Below are positions 1 through 10,230 of a stretch of DNA of 64,000 nt, piece by piece. The notes under the pieces are model-generated. The model did no database searches. It was not told the origin of the DNA and worked only from the letters and a program-made list of their open reading frames with translations. The stretch is from the NCBI GenBank assembly GCA_003508835.1, contig PUFA01000003.1, positions 10,269,501-10,333,500 of the forward strand, given 5' to 3'. Source of the stretch: Eonycteris spelaea (lineage: Eukaryota; Chordata; Mammalia; Chiroptera; Pteropodidae). The first letter of the stretch is position 1, and each line of letters starts with the position of its first letter. A program made the position numbers and the translations under genes.

Positions 1-939
1 GCACATTCATTAATATTTGTGTTAAAGACATTGTGAATACAAAGAGCCAGCTTCCCCTTAAGGGCTGTTGCTTTTCTACTGGTTATTGGCTGTTATACCC
101 AGAAAACTAATTCTCACTTATTTGAGCTCTCCGATGTCCCCAGGTGAGGATAATGTCAATAGAAGGAAAAAAATGGTTATTGTTTCAGGAAGATGTCAGA
201 GAAAGAGACCAGGAGTTTGAGTCAAATTTCCTGGAGACTAGCATGCTGAGGGAACCCCACGGTCCAGCCACAGGGCTGGAAAGTTTCTTCAATCTATTCA
301 GGGAGCTGATCTGTGGTTCCTCAACTCTCAAGAGGCTTATTGATAAACCAGAATGGCAGTTTGCTAATTTACATAGACCAGGTCCTCGGGACAGGAGAAA
401 CAGGAGCAGGGGGTGGAGCTTTGACCCTTCTGCCTTTATAGACCAAGTGATCAAGGAGTATCAGCTGTATTCTGGCAGCTGGAGAAAGGATGGGAATGGG
501 TGGTGCTAATATGGAAGAATGTTTGAGGTGATGCAAAAACCCCAGGGTACCCATGTGCTTTTCCTTGGGAGGAGATGTTCCAGGAGAAGCGGAGGGACTG
601 CAAAACTGGAAGAAGTGAAGGCTTCTGGGAGCCACTCCAGAGTGGCCCTGCAGGCTCAGGCTTGCCTTTGCCAGGCTGCTGACCGCTATCCCCATAGCCT
701 TTCTCAACCTGCCAGCATTCAGCTGCTAACTACTCTCTATCCACTCTGAGCTGGCTGCCAAACCCATGCTAACAGCACATTCATACTTGAGGCTTCGTTG
801 TTGTCTACTGTCATGTGCCCAGAGCTGGTTATTCACTTAAGAAAGTTCTTTAACCTTGATTATTGCTTGGAAAAGAATATTTGTCACATTTCCCTCAAGG
901 CTTAAGTTTTTGCACTAGAGGGAAAGATGAGGTTCCCCA

Positions 940-1075
940 TAGTTCAGCAGAAAGAATCAGATTGTCCTGTATTATTCTTCAGCTTCCTTCAGAAATTAGC
1001 TATGTGACAAGTTACATAACCTTCTAGAACATGAGATTTTGCATCTGAAAATGGGGATGACACTAATTGGAAAAG
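940..1075 (+). repeat. MIR SINE fragment
   Basis: The text runs from a degraded 'tggaaagaatcagattg' type start through 'agctatgtgacaagttac' to 'catctgaaaatggggatga'. This is the conserved central MIR core (agctgtgtgaccttgggcaagttac ... catctgtaaaatgggga) in sense orientation. Confidence 0.7.
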
Positions 1076-2385
1076 TACCCAATGTTGTTGATTTTCCTCC
1101 TTCATTTTGCAAATACCAAGGTGTTCCTTAAGGCAGTATTTCAGTGCAGAGTTTCTGATATTCCTAAGTTAACAGAAACAGTGAATTTATGTTCTCTACT
1201 GTACTTATGGTGCCTATGTTACCTACCTCTTAATAATTATATTGAGTATCCGAAGAGAACGTTAGCAAAGTGCATCGTTTCTGATCTTGTCCACTTTGTC
1301 ATTATTCTTTAAAGAAACAACCAACAAAGCCCCAGAATTTTATCTCAGTTGAAGAAAATGTTCACTTGTAGTAATATTTATTTTGACATTTATTTTAATT
1401 ATTTTTTGAATCATCTGCTGTATTTTACATTCCACAAAATTTCTATCCACTAACTAGTGAAAATGTACGGGGTTCCCAGCCTTGCATTTGGCTACGACAC
1501 TGATCACAAAGCTGGTTCTGTTTCTGCAAATTGTATCAGGTCATGAGCAGGTCGGCCATCAGGCCTGAGGACATAGCACATAGCACAGGTGACTTTCTGT
1601 CCTGGCAGATGGGCTAACCCTGCTGTCTACACTTCTTCAGTGGCACCTGAAAGCCAAGGCCCAAAGTTCTGTACTCAGGTAATATATTTGGGCCCAAACT
1701 TCATTTCTGAAGAGGCCCACCTCATTTTAGAAGATGAGAGATTCAGAATCTGAGGTATTTGTGACCATTCTGAGCTTAAGTATATGTCATTTGAATGAAG
1801 TGCTTAATTGAAAAGCTCTTCAAGATAAGTTCTTAAGTTTCTTAAAAATTTTTTGTTGTTATTAAAATATTCAGGATATTCTTAATTCTGGTAAGCTTGA
1901 AAACAGTGGCAAAGTTTTATAGATTGTTATCTTACCAATTTCTAATTTAGTTTTAATAACCAGCATCTACTTCTATAATAAATATATGTACATATATTTA
2001 GTGGATTAAAACAAATAGAATGAAGCATGCTTTCTAACCCTTTTTATGATTTAAATCCTGAGGTTTGGCAATTGTTTTCTTTTTTATGGTTGTTGAATTT
2101 TTAGAAGAGGAGTAGGAATTTGGAGATTTTTTTTGGAATTTTTGTATTTCTACTTAATAAGCAGCATATTTGACCTGCTAAGAATAGCTCTTGGGTTCCT
2201 CTAAGTACAATAAAACATGAAGGGAGTTCCAGTTTGCTTTTAAGCACAAAATTATTGAGGAAAATTGCTTTTTATTTTTTTTTCCATACATCTGGTATTT
2301 ACATTTTATGTAAAACCTAGACACCCAGGTTTTGTATATAAAGGCTGGCTCCACACCCTCCCTGTGGGTTGACCCAGAAAATTAA

Positions 2386-2409
2386 AAAACAAACAAACAA
2401 ACAAACAAA
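2386..2409 (+). repeat. (AAAC)n microsatellite
   Basis: Six near-perfect AAAC units follow an A-rich stretch. No element with such a tail is recognisable upstream. Confidence 0.85.
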
Positions 2410-5104
2410 ACAACTAGCAAAGCAGTGTGTTGACATCTTCCCCCTACCCTGCATTCTTGCTTGCCTGGCAGAGAGGTGACATTGGAACCCTGAGTTGTTT
2501 ACGCAGTCTGGAGGCTTAGTCCCCTGCCTGAGGTCTGACCTAACAGATGGTACATCCCTGCATCAGAGGCATCTCTGTTCCTCTGAGGACCTGCGCCTCT
2601 GTTTTATGCTGAGCGGGAACAGAGAGTGCAGTGAGGAGCTGCAGCAGAAAGTGCAGTTCAGCCTAGTTGCCCCTAAATGTGCTAAATACATAGGGAAACA
2701 CAACAATTCGCGGCTGGCTGCGTGTTCCTAGCCTCCCCTCATACAGAGGGCTTGTCTTTGATTCCTGCTATATATTGTCATTCAGTTGCATGTTTTAGCA
2801 ATATGAAGCACAATTTATTAGAATGGATGGCATTAAAAAGAAATACGAGCATTTCCCAGAATGTAATTACATGAAAAGGCGGTAACACGTAGCGAAATAC
2901 TGAATCTAGATCCCCAGTGTGTTTCCTCTAGGGGTGGCCGCCCCGCTGGAAGTGCTGTCCCCTGGGAAGGGCTTTCTATCCTCAGTGACCTGGCTCTGAG
3001 GGGCTCTGGTGAGGGAACACGCTCAAGTGGTGTGGAGGTATTCTGGGCCTCTCTCGGCAGTGAGAAGACTATCTCATTGAAGGCAGGGCCCAGCTTCCTT
3101 CCTCATTCTCAGACCTCCCTGGGTGCCGGCTGTCTGGAAAGTGCTGAAGACATTGTTGAAAGAAGAAGCAGAGCATCTTGGGATGGGGAGGGACCTTAAA
3201 TGGGGTCAGCCAGTCCACGCTAATCCAGGCTCTGAATTCTTTTAGCAATGGCCTTAGCAAGTGACGTCCAGACGTAGGAATCTGCATTCTCTACATCAGC
3301 TCATTTGTTTTTGGACCACTGCTTCTGAGGCTGACTCCTTGTTGCCCTGCATCTATGTTTAGTTCTTTCGTGACTGGTTGTTTTATCTTCCCAAGTGATC
3401 AATCTTCCATATGAATGATAATCTATGCTTATTGATTTCCCTTGATGCTAGACAGATGAGCAGGTGTCTGAACCTGTAAATCATTGCAATGAAACTCTCC
3501 ATCAGAACATGAAACCGCACCAGACACAATTGAAAATCAGATAATTCAAATTGGAGTGACAGTGCCATGTCCCTTTGAGGAGCCTTCAGCGTCTGAGCCA
3601 CACAGAGGTGTGTGTGTTGGCAGCTTGTTTCTACACGTTTTCTCATGATTCTTACTCTTGAGGCTGTGGTGGGCCTGCCTCTCCCGGCCTCTGGGTTGCC
3701 CCTTCTCAGTGGGTGTGGGCTGGGAGTTTCAATAGCCACTCTTATTAGAATGTATCTAAGATAAGCGCAAGTGGCACCAAATACAGATTTCAAAGAGCTT
3801 CGAGATAAGCAGTGTGTTTAGACGGAAGGAATGGGTGGATCGCCTTCATTATGGCTGATCAATGCTTTGAAGAGTTTTGACTTCATTCTATCAAATTAAG
3901 TGATTTCTGGATAAATGAGGGATTGATGTAGTTATCTTTTGAAGTAACGTGCTTTTATTACTCAAGTCTATGCAGTAAGGCTAGTGAAGCATTTCAGAGG
4001 AGAAGTCCTGCTGAATTCATTGTGATGATTAGTTAGGACATGTTTGCGGTTGATATCATGTCTTTCCTTAACGTTAATGTTCTATCCTTTTTTCTAAAGT
4101 GGTGTATCTGTCTAATATGTTCGTTATCAATTCTATACAAGTCTTCTGAACATACAGAAACTTAAACTTAGACTCGAGTGAAGCTAAATTCACAGAAACC
4201 TTAAATTATGAATCAGAAGAGTTTGGGGTTCTTTTTTTTTTTTTAAATCACAGTGCCAAAAGGCGCCAAACGAAGTCTTTATAGCAGCAGAGAAGACATG
4301 AATAGGCATGTTGAGAGCAATAGGAAAAGATTTGCTCGAAAACAATGGTTTCTTAATTAGAGAGCCTAGTAAGGGACAGTGGCTAAGGGGTTTGGGTGCC
4401 TGGGACCAAGGCCCCACGGCCACAGAGATGCTCAGAAGGAACCTTGGTGGGCATAAGGGAGCCCCTGCTGAGACCAGCTAATGGGGGGTGGGGTTGGGCA
4501 GCAGCCAGGTTCTTTCCCAGGAGGGCACCGAGAAGGCTTAAACCACATAATGACAGTCCGCCCACTGATGAAGTTGCCACGCCTGGACTTGTTGGGTGTT
4601 TTATTTACTTGAAGAAATTTCTTCAGCTCTAAATGTATGAAGATGCCATGGGTAGTCATGCCATGCCTTCCCCTCCTACCCAGAACCTTTCAGTTGCAGA
4701 GGAAAATACTCTGGAATTCAGGGAGCAGAGGACCAAATGCAGGGCTCGAGTTATGAAAGCGAAAATGCTTTCAAGAGTTCAAAGCCCTTCAAAGAATTCA
4801 CTTCCCAGTGTGGAAAGGACGGAACCAGGAGAGTGGAAGTCCCAGGCACTGCTTGTCCTCGGGGCGATTGTGCAGAGGCCTCTGCTTTGCTGAGGACTCT
4901 GATGGGATGAGGAAATGAAGCTGGCGCCGAGGTGGCTTGCTCTGTGCATTTTAAGGGGGATGGATTTGAAGAAGCAGCCTCGGCGAGAAGGGCATGCTGG
5001 CCTGCCCTTCATGCGCAATCCTGACTGAGCAGCTCCTCCAGGACAAAGCTGTCTCCAGGATAAAACATCTCTGCCACCAGGTGGCCTATGTTCTAGTTGG
5101 GGAC

Positions 5105-6480
5105 AATGAAGTGATATCAGGTGACCAAATGTGTTTGTAGCAATTTTTGGTCATGGTCAATGATGTGAAGAAAATAAAACAGGATGATATGAGCATGACA
5201 AAGGGGCTCCTTTAGATGAAGTAGTCAGGAAGGCATTTCCCATGAGGGGAAATTTCTCGGATCTGAAGGACAGGAAAAGTCATTCCTATGATAACTGGTT
5301 AGGACTAGCCAATGAGAAGTTCTGAATCACGAACAAGCTTCAGAAAGTTAAAAAACATATAATCATGTGACTAAAGAAAGATAATGAAGATGAGGGTCAT
5401 GCATTGATTGATTGATGATTGAGCACACTGGGCAGGAGGGAAGGCAATCAGAGACCTCTCAGAGACCAGGACATAAAACTGCAGGAATGGATTGTATCTT
5501 GAATGTGATGCAGAATGATTGGAGGATTGAGAATGTAGTGGCCACTCTGGCTGCTATTTGGAGAATGGACTTAAGGGGTACAAAGCTGGATGTACTTAGC
5601 AGGCTCTCACAGTGGTCCACGGTGGACAGGGAGATGGAGAGGTGGATGGAGACAGGACAGCTCTTAAAGCTCTGTCAGCACTGGCGGATGGATCTGTTGT
5701 GAGAATGGGCAAAAGAAGTCCGCATGACCCCCACTTCCCACTCAGTGGATGGCGTGGCCTTGGACTGAGATGGGGGCTGTGCAAGGAAAAGGATGGGAAT
5801 GGTAGGTGGGATGGAGCAGCCATCAGTACAAATCAAGAGCCTCTTTCAGCCTCTTTGAATTTGAGGCGCCTGTTAGCATCTGAGCGGAGACGTCATGGGT
5901 CAGGTGAGAACCACCAGCTGGTGCAGCAGGTTGGTCAGATAGAGGAAGCAACAGTCGCAAATGGAATTTAAAACTAAAGCTGGATGAAGGTCTCCTGGAG
6001 ACAGTGTGTAGAAAGAGAAGGAAAGGACACACGAGTGAACTCTGAGGCCTCGCCTCACCTGGAAATCGAGCACCATAGAAGGAGCCAGAAAGGGAGTGGC
6101 TGTGGGTTAGCCACAATGGGTTGAAATCATGGCAGTTAATTGTGTCGCATGCCTTTGAGAGCTGAGTTATAATGAGCACAGAGAAGCAGTCATTGGATGA
6201 CCGTATGAAGGCCATTGGCAACCTGGGCGAGACTTAATTTGCGTGGTCGTGTTTGAAGTTCTGTCGGATTGGGCTGGGGAGTCGGTTGGACGTGAGGAAG
6301 CGGAGCTGGGACTGTGGACACTCTTTTGAGAAGTTTTCCTTTAAAGGGGAGCCGAGGACCGTGACAATGGCTAAAGAGAGATGTGGAATCAAGGAAAACA
6401 CAGGTGGCTTACTAGGGAAGTGTGACAGAGGAGAAAAGGGCAAGAGAACAGAGGTGTTTGCATGATTTTGAAGAAATGAC
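5105..6480 (-). repeat. Long decayed L2 LINE, antisense
   Basis: Several landmarks of L2 read on the minus strand occur in the correct order: the segment equivalent to 'gaaggcctctctgagg' near 5230, 'cactctggctgctgtgtggagaatgg' near 5540, 'actgagatgggg' near 5765, 'gagatgcctgttagacatc..gtggagatgtc' near 5860-5890, 'tgtgtcaaatgctgctgagaggt' near 6140, and 'tggactgtggacactcttttgagaagttt' near 6310. It is about 1.4 kb of collinear L2 with small indels and no intact reading frame. Confidence 0.68.
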
Positions 6481-6689
6481 TCAGGGTTGAGTGGTGCTTT
6501 TACACTGTTCCCTGTGGGGAGTGCACGGGGCTCCAAGTTCCCTGTAAAGTCGACATGTGTCCCTACTATTTTGATGTGAGAAGATGCCTCTAGGGCGCCC
6601 TGGGTCTTCCTCAGGCTGCACACGAAGACCCTGGAGCTGATTCTCCACAACCACAGCGATGGAAGTGAGGGCCATGCACTGATCGCCTG

Positions 6690-6850
6690 GTCATTGATCT
6701 ATTTGTTCATTGAGGAAACGTCACTGAACCTACTCTGTGCCAAGAGTGTTCCAAGCCCTGCAGTTATAGTGCAAATAAACCCCTCTCCCCTTGACCGTGT
6801 TACTGCCTGTGGGGACGGGGCACTGACAGGCAAGCTGCTGGGGTGGGACC
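6690..6850 (-). repeat. L2 LINE 3' end, antisense
   Basis: The sequence 'ttgttcattgaggaaacgtc...tactctgtgccaagagtgttcc' matches the antisense L2 3' end (attcattgagcacctactgtgtgccaggcactgttct). It degrades downstream. Confidence 0.55.
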
Positions 6851-7221
6851 AGCAGGCCAGGTGGGCTCGCCGTATCTCAGATGCATGACCGGAACCCATT
6901 TCTAGGAGGTAGCTGGTGTGCGGGTTTCTGGAGGAGGAGATTCTCAGACGGAAATGGGTGCAGGAAAGGAGACCGTGGCTGAAGGTTACAGCAGCACCTG
7001 GGGACAGGGAGGGAGCAGACATGGAAAGCTCTGCTGCTGCCCCAGCCCGGGGTTAGCTGGAGTTGGGAGGCTGGGGATTTCCCTGGGCGAGGAACCTGTG
7101 ACTCGTGAGGGAAGCCCCTGTGCTGTGTGGCCCCTGTGTGGCTCCTCACAAACACTGTACCCTGGCCCAGCAAGTGTGTTTGAATGCCCCATGTGGCCTT
7201 CTCTGCGCAGTTTTAAGAGGG

Positions 7222-7345
7222 GGACTTGGTTCAGATTTCTGCTCACCGATGCCAGCTTAGACAAGTCGTTTAACCTGCTGTGCCTGCGTCCTCACCAGAA
7301 AAATAGGACATGTAATCATTCCTACCTTGCAGGGTTCTAGTCTGA
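7222..7345 (+). repeat. MIR SINE fragment
   Basis: The sequence 'agcttagacaagtcgtttaacctgctgtgcctgcgtcctc' followed by 'aatcattcctaccttgcagggtt' matches the MIR core and 3' half in sense orientation. Confidence 0.7.
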
Positions 7346-7357
7346 GGAAAAGAAGAA

Positions 7358-7957
7358 CTACCTCATCCAGGGTTTCACTCTCCACGGTTTCAGTTACCCA
7401 CAGCCAACCGCTGCTTGAAAATATTAAATGGAAAATTCCAGAAATAAATGATTCGTAAGCTTTCAATTGCTTTCCATTCCGAGTAGTGTGATGAAACTTC
7501 TCCATGTCCTGTTCAGTTCTGCCCAGAATTTGAATCATCCTTTTGTCCTACCTATCCATGCCATAGGCACTCAGTAGCTATCTCTATTAACGGGTCGACT
7601 ACCTTAGCATCGCAGTGCTTGCATTCAGGTCACCCTTACACAGTGTCCAGTGTCGCAATGCCTACATCATTCACCTCACTTCAGCCCATTATGTAACATT
7701 ATATCATCTCACAGCATCACAAAAATACAGTGTAACATACTTTGAGAAAAAGACCACATTCACTTAACTGTTATTATAGTGTATAATTATACTTGCCTGT
7801 TTCATTATAAGTAATCTCTTACTGTGCCTAATTTATAAGTTAGATTTTATAATAGGTGTGTATGTATAGGAAAAAAACAAAGTATATGTAAGGTTTCAGG
7901 CATCCACTGAGGACCTTGGAAGTTACCCCCCACAGACAAAGGGGTCCTGTTGTACCT
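7358..7957. mobile_element. Tigger-class (Tc1/mariner) DNA transposon remnant
   Basis: The stretch contains hallmark Tigger text: 'ggtttcagttacc..cagccaaccgc', 'gaaaatattaaatggaaaattccagaaataaa', 'gtgatgaaact', 'cttactgtgcctaatttataa' and 'gtttcaggcatccactgaggaccttggaa'. The right end, 'ggggtcctgttgta', is roughly inverse to the left end. About 600 bp remain, with no transposase frame. I cannot name the subfamily with certainty. Confidence 0.7.
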
Positions 7958-8004
7958 GATTCAGCAACCACTACCAGATGTTGAGAGACCACTGGGTGTG
8001 ACTC

Positions 8005-8375
8005 TGGGACCAAAGGCCCTGCTTTGAAGTCTGGTTCTATTTTAGGGGTATGTTCTTGGTCAGGGTACTCTGCGCCCTGATCTGTGCAATGGCATAATTC
8101 TAATACCCATTAAAGCAGTGGTTCCCAACTTGTTGGTACCAGGGACCAGTGCTCCTATAAGAATCTAATGCCCGATGACCTGAGATGGAGCTGAGGCCGT
8201 GATGCTGGGGAGTGGCTGCAAAAACAGATGGAGCTTCCCTCGGGCTGCTGCTCACCTCCTACTGTGCAGCCCAGGTCCTAACAGGCCACGGGCCAGTACC
8301 CATCTGCAGCCCGGGGGTTTGGGACCCCTGCATTAAAGGATTGCAGTGGAGGAATCTGTGTGATCATTAAGAAGA
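8005..8375 (+). repeat. MIR SINE split by a MER1-type insertion
   Basis: The left part (about 8005-8115) reads 'tttgaagtctggttct...ctgatctgtgcaatggcataattctaatacccattaaag' and the right part (8331-8375) resumes at 'cattaaaggattgcagtggagg'. Together they resemble a MIR 3' half in sense orientation. A hAT element lies between them, flanked by a target duplication. Confidence 0.6.
8116..8330 (+). mobile_element. MER1-type non-autonomous hAT-Charlie element with perfect 8-bp target duplication
   Basis: The element starts CAGTGGTTCCCAAC and ends with a GGGACCCCTG terminus, its inverted partner. The interior reads 'gctcctataagaatctaatgcc' and 'ctcacctcctactgtgcagcccaggtcctaacaggccacgggccagtacc', which is MER1 text. 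The octamer CATTAAAG stands on both sides (8108-8115 and 8331-8338), as expected for hAT insertion. At 215 bp it is shorter than the usual 337-bp MER1B, so it has an internal deletion or is a short variant. Confidence 0.88.
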
Positions 8376-8484
8376 GCCACTGGGCTGAAGCAAGCCCTGG
8401 GTGCCAACTGCTTTTAGGAGGTGATGCCTTTGTGCCTGCATGACTGTGTCTGCAGCTGTGCGATGGTTTATCTTTCCTGTGCAG

Positions 8485-8596
8485 TTCCGCCTGGTGGTGA
8501 AGACAGCCCTGAAGCTGCTGCTCGTCTTCGTGGAGTACTCCGAGTCAAATGCACCTCTTCTGATTCAGGCTGTCTCTGCTGTCGATTCGAAAAGAG
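8485..8596 (+). CDS. FHOD3: FHOD3 exon A (FH3/armadillo region)
   Basis: The exon follows a strong acceptor (tttatctttcctgtgcag) and precedes a consensus donor GTGAGT. It is 112 nt, read in phase 0 from TTC, giving 37 codons plus one base. It begins [18 protein letters not shown] and ends AVSAVDSKR plus the first base of a Gly codon. The amphipathic, Leu/Val-rich helical pattern fits an armadillo-type helix of the formin FH3 region, which in FHOD proteins is part of the N-terminal module contacting the C-terminal autoregulatory tail. The first base of the next exon's codon completes Gly, so the A-B junction is in frame. Recognition is from memory of FHOD family sequence. Confidence 0.93.
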
Positions 8597-8814
8597 GTGA
8601 GTGGTCTCTGCTCCCTTATTTTGTCACGGTAAAAAAGTCTGATGAAAAACGACATCCACTTTTTACACGTTCAAAGTGGGATTGAGAATTCCCTTTACGT
8701 GGACCTCCCACTGCAGGAAGCATGTTTTTTAGGATAGTAAGCATACTACGATTAAGGACAGAACGTGGTTTGCCAGAGAAAGAAAAGCACTCATCCCCAG
8801 GGCAGTCCTGTCCC

Positions 8815-9385
8815 TGAGCTTGTCTTTCTGCCCCTTCTCCAGCCCCTGTCACTGAACACACAGAGCCAGGTCCTTCTCCTCTTTTCCCATCTTGCCTGGC
8901 TCCTTCTTCGCCTCAACCACGCTTTATCAGCTCAGACCCTAGATGTCTCCTTCCTCCCTTCATCCTCTGCCCCTCTCTCCTGGGGGCCCTTACCATCTGT
9001 GTCCCTTGCCTCCCCAAAGTGCTTCCCTGGCTTCTGCTATTGGAGGATTCTTTTAAAGCACAAATGTGATCACATCAGGCTCTAATACAGTGCCAATGGC
9101 TTCCAGTGCCCACAGGTTAGGTCCAGGCCCTTCCCTGACTCTGACCCATCTAGCCCCTGTCCATCTGCTACCATCTCCCACTTGGCCCGCACCACATCCT
9201 CCTCCCTTGGGTCAGACGACCATGTGCTCTCAAAGGCCGTGTGTGTTCCTTTTCTCTGCTGCGTTGCTGTCTTTGCCTGTCTCCCTGAGTGAGTGCCGTG
9301 CTCAAGGGCAGGGTGCCCATTGCTCTTGGTGTCTCAGCACCTCGCCAGCCCACAGCACGCAGGCCTGCCCGACACACTCGATGAA
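8815..9385 (+). repeat. L2 LINE 3' part, sense
   Basis: The text resembles L2 in order: 'aaatgtgatcacatcaggctc', 'gccaatggcttccagtgcccacaggttaggtccaggccc', 'ccatctagcccctgtccatctgctaccatctccc' and a terminal 'ctcaagggcagggtgcc'. No long frame survives. Confidence 0.72.
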
Positions 9386-9798
9386 GAATCAGCTTCGGAT
9401 GTGGTTTAGTGTGTACACACTGTGTTCCCTGTGACATTGTGAACCCTAAAGCTAAGATGTTGATGGGTTTTGTTTTGTTTTGTCCTTTTGAAAAAAGTTT
9501 TGGTTTTGTTCTCCAGTAGGACATTACTGTTACCGTGATCATCTCCACAAAGACTTAAAGAAGAAGCCATTTTACTGACATTTTCCTAACAAAAATTTCT
9601 CTCTTTAGGTAAAGGGTTAAAGTCTCATTGTGTTGGGGAGAAAGGAAAAATGCTGTTTTCTGTGGACACATATTTTGGATTTTCTAGGAAAAGAGAGACA
9701 TTCCAAAATTGGTGAATCAAGACATTATAAAATTGATAAAGATAGGACTGCATATTTTTATAATTTGCCACATAACATATTTAAATTAATTTACCTAT

Positions 9799-10002
9799 AC
9801 TGGTATACCTCAGAGATATTGCAGATTTGGGTCCAGACCACTGCAATAAAGTGAGTATCACAATAAAGCAAGTCACATGAATTTTTTGGTTTCCTATTTC
9901 ATGTAAAAAGTTATGTTGGCATTATACTATAGTCTTTTGAGTGTGCAATAGCATATGTCTAAGAAAAGTACTATATATACCTTAATTAAAAAATACTTTA
10001 TT
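9799..10002. mobile_element. Tigger1-type DNA transposon end
   Basis: The stretch starts with 'ggtatacctcagagatattgca', the Tigger1 terminus. It continues 'gggtccagaccactgcaataaagtgagtatcacaataaagc', 'gaattttttggtttcc', 'tatactatagtcttttgagtgtgcaatagcat' and 'accttaattaaaaaatactttattg'. It stops exactly where the hybrid SINE begins. I do not see its continuation after the SINE, so the rest is deleted or too degraded. Confidence 0.82.
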
Positions 10003-10008
10003 GGATGT

Positions 10009-10230
10009 AGTTCCATAGTATAGCAGTTAGCATGTCTGCTTTACATGCAGAAGGTCCTGGGTTCACACCCCAGTAGAGCCATGGTCCATGGTCTACAGCC
10101 ATGCGACCCTAAATAAGCCCAGTGTCTGATCTTGGAAGCTAAGGAGGGTTAGTACTTGGATGGGAGACCACCTAGGAAGACCAGGTGCTGTAGGCATGAA
10201 TAATAATAAATAATTTTTAAAAAAGAAACT
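10009..10230 (+). mobile_element. Hybrid tRNA-Val/5S rRNA SINE (MEG-TR-like)
   Basis: Positions 10009-10081 match tRNA-Val with anticodon TAC: the anticodon arm is ctgc-ttTACat-gcag, followed by 'aaggtcctgggttc' and 'ccccagt', with a degraded acceptor stem and two changes in the B box. After a 9-base linker, 10091-10196 match 5S rRNA from GTCTAC to GTGCTGTAGGC, including 'gatcttggaagctaag' and 'tagtacttggatgggagacc'. About ten bases of the 5S internal promoter (cgggcctggt region) are missing. An AT-rich then A-rich tail runs to about 10230. Hybrid tRNA/5S SINEs were, as I recall, described only from fruit bats. The alternative is two independent pseudogenes side by side. No clear target duplication was found. 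Confidence 0.8.

Larger units (their letters stand above)
1..8484 (+). other. FHOD3: Intron upstream of exon A (5' end outside window)
   Basis: No exon could be recognised here. In particular, the preceding FHOD3 segment, which ends in Gly-Ser-Lys, is absent. The stretch holds a MIR near 940-1075, an (AAAC)n run at 2386-2409, a long antisense L2 at about 5105-6480, a second L2 piece near 6690-6850, a MIR at about 7222-7345, a Tigger-type remnant at about 7358-7957 and a MIR split by a MER1-type element at 8005-8375. I see nothing definite in 1-940, 1080-2380, 2420-5100 or 6855-7220. Confidence 0.75.

Noticed and set aside
144..509. Open frame of 121 codons near the window start
   Set aside because: The protein resembles nothing I know, overlaps equally open antisense frames, and has no codon-level or splice support.
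2330..2345. TATATAAAGG motif resembling a TATA box
   Set aside because: No downstream coding exon, CpG island or initiator context. Such motifs are common in AT-rich introns.
10009..10081. Functional tRNA-Val gene
   Set aside because: The acceptor stem is mispaired, the B box carries two changes and no terminator follows. It forms the head of the SINE.
10091..10196. Independent functional 5S rRNA gene
   Set aside because: It lacks part of the internal promoter, has many substitutions, no T-run terminator directly after it, and is fused to a tRNA-like part with an A-rich tail, so it is SINE-derived.
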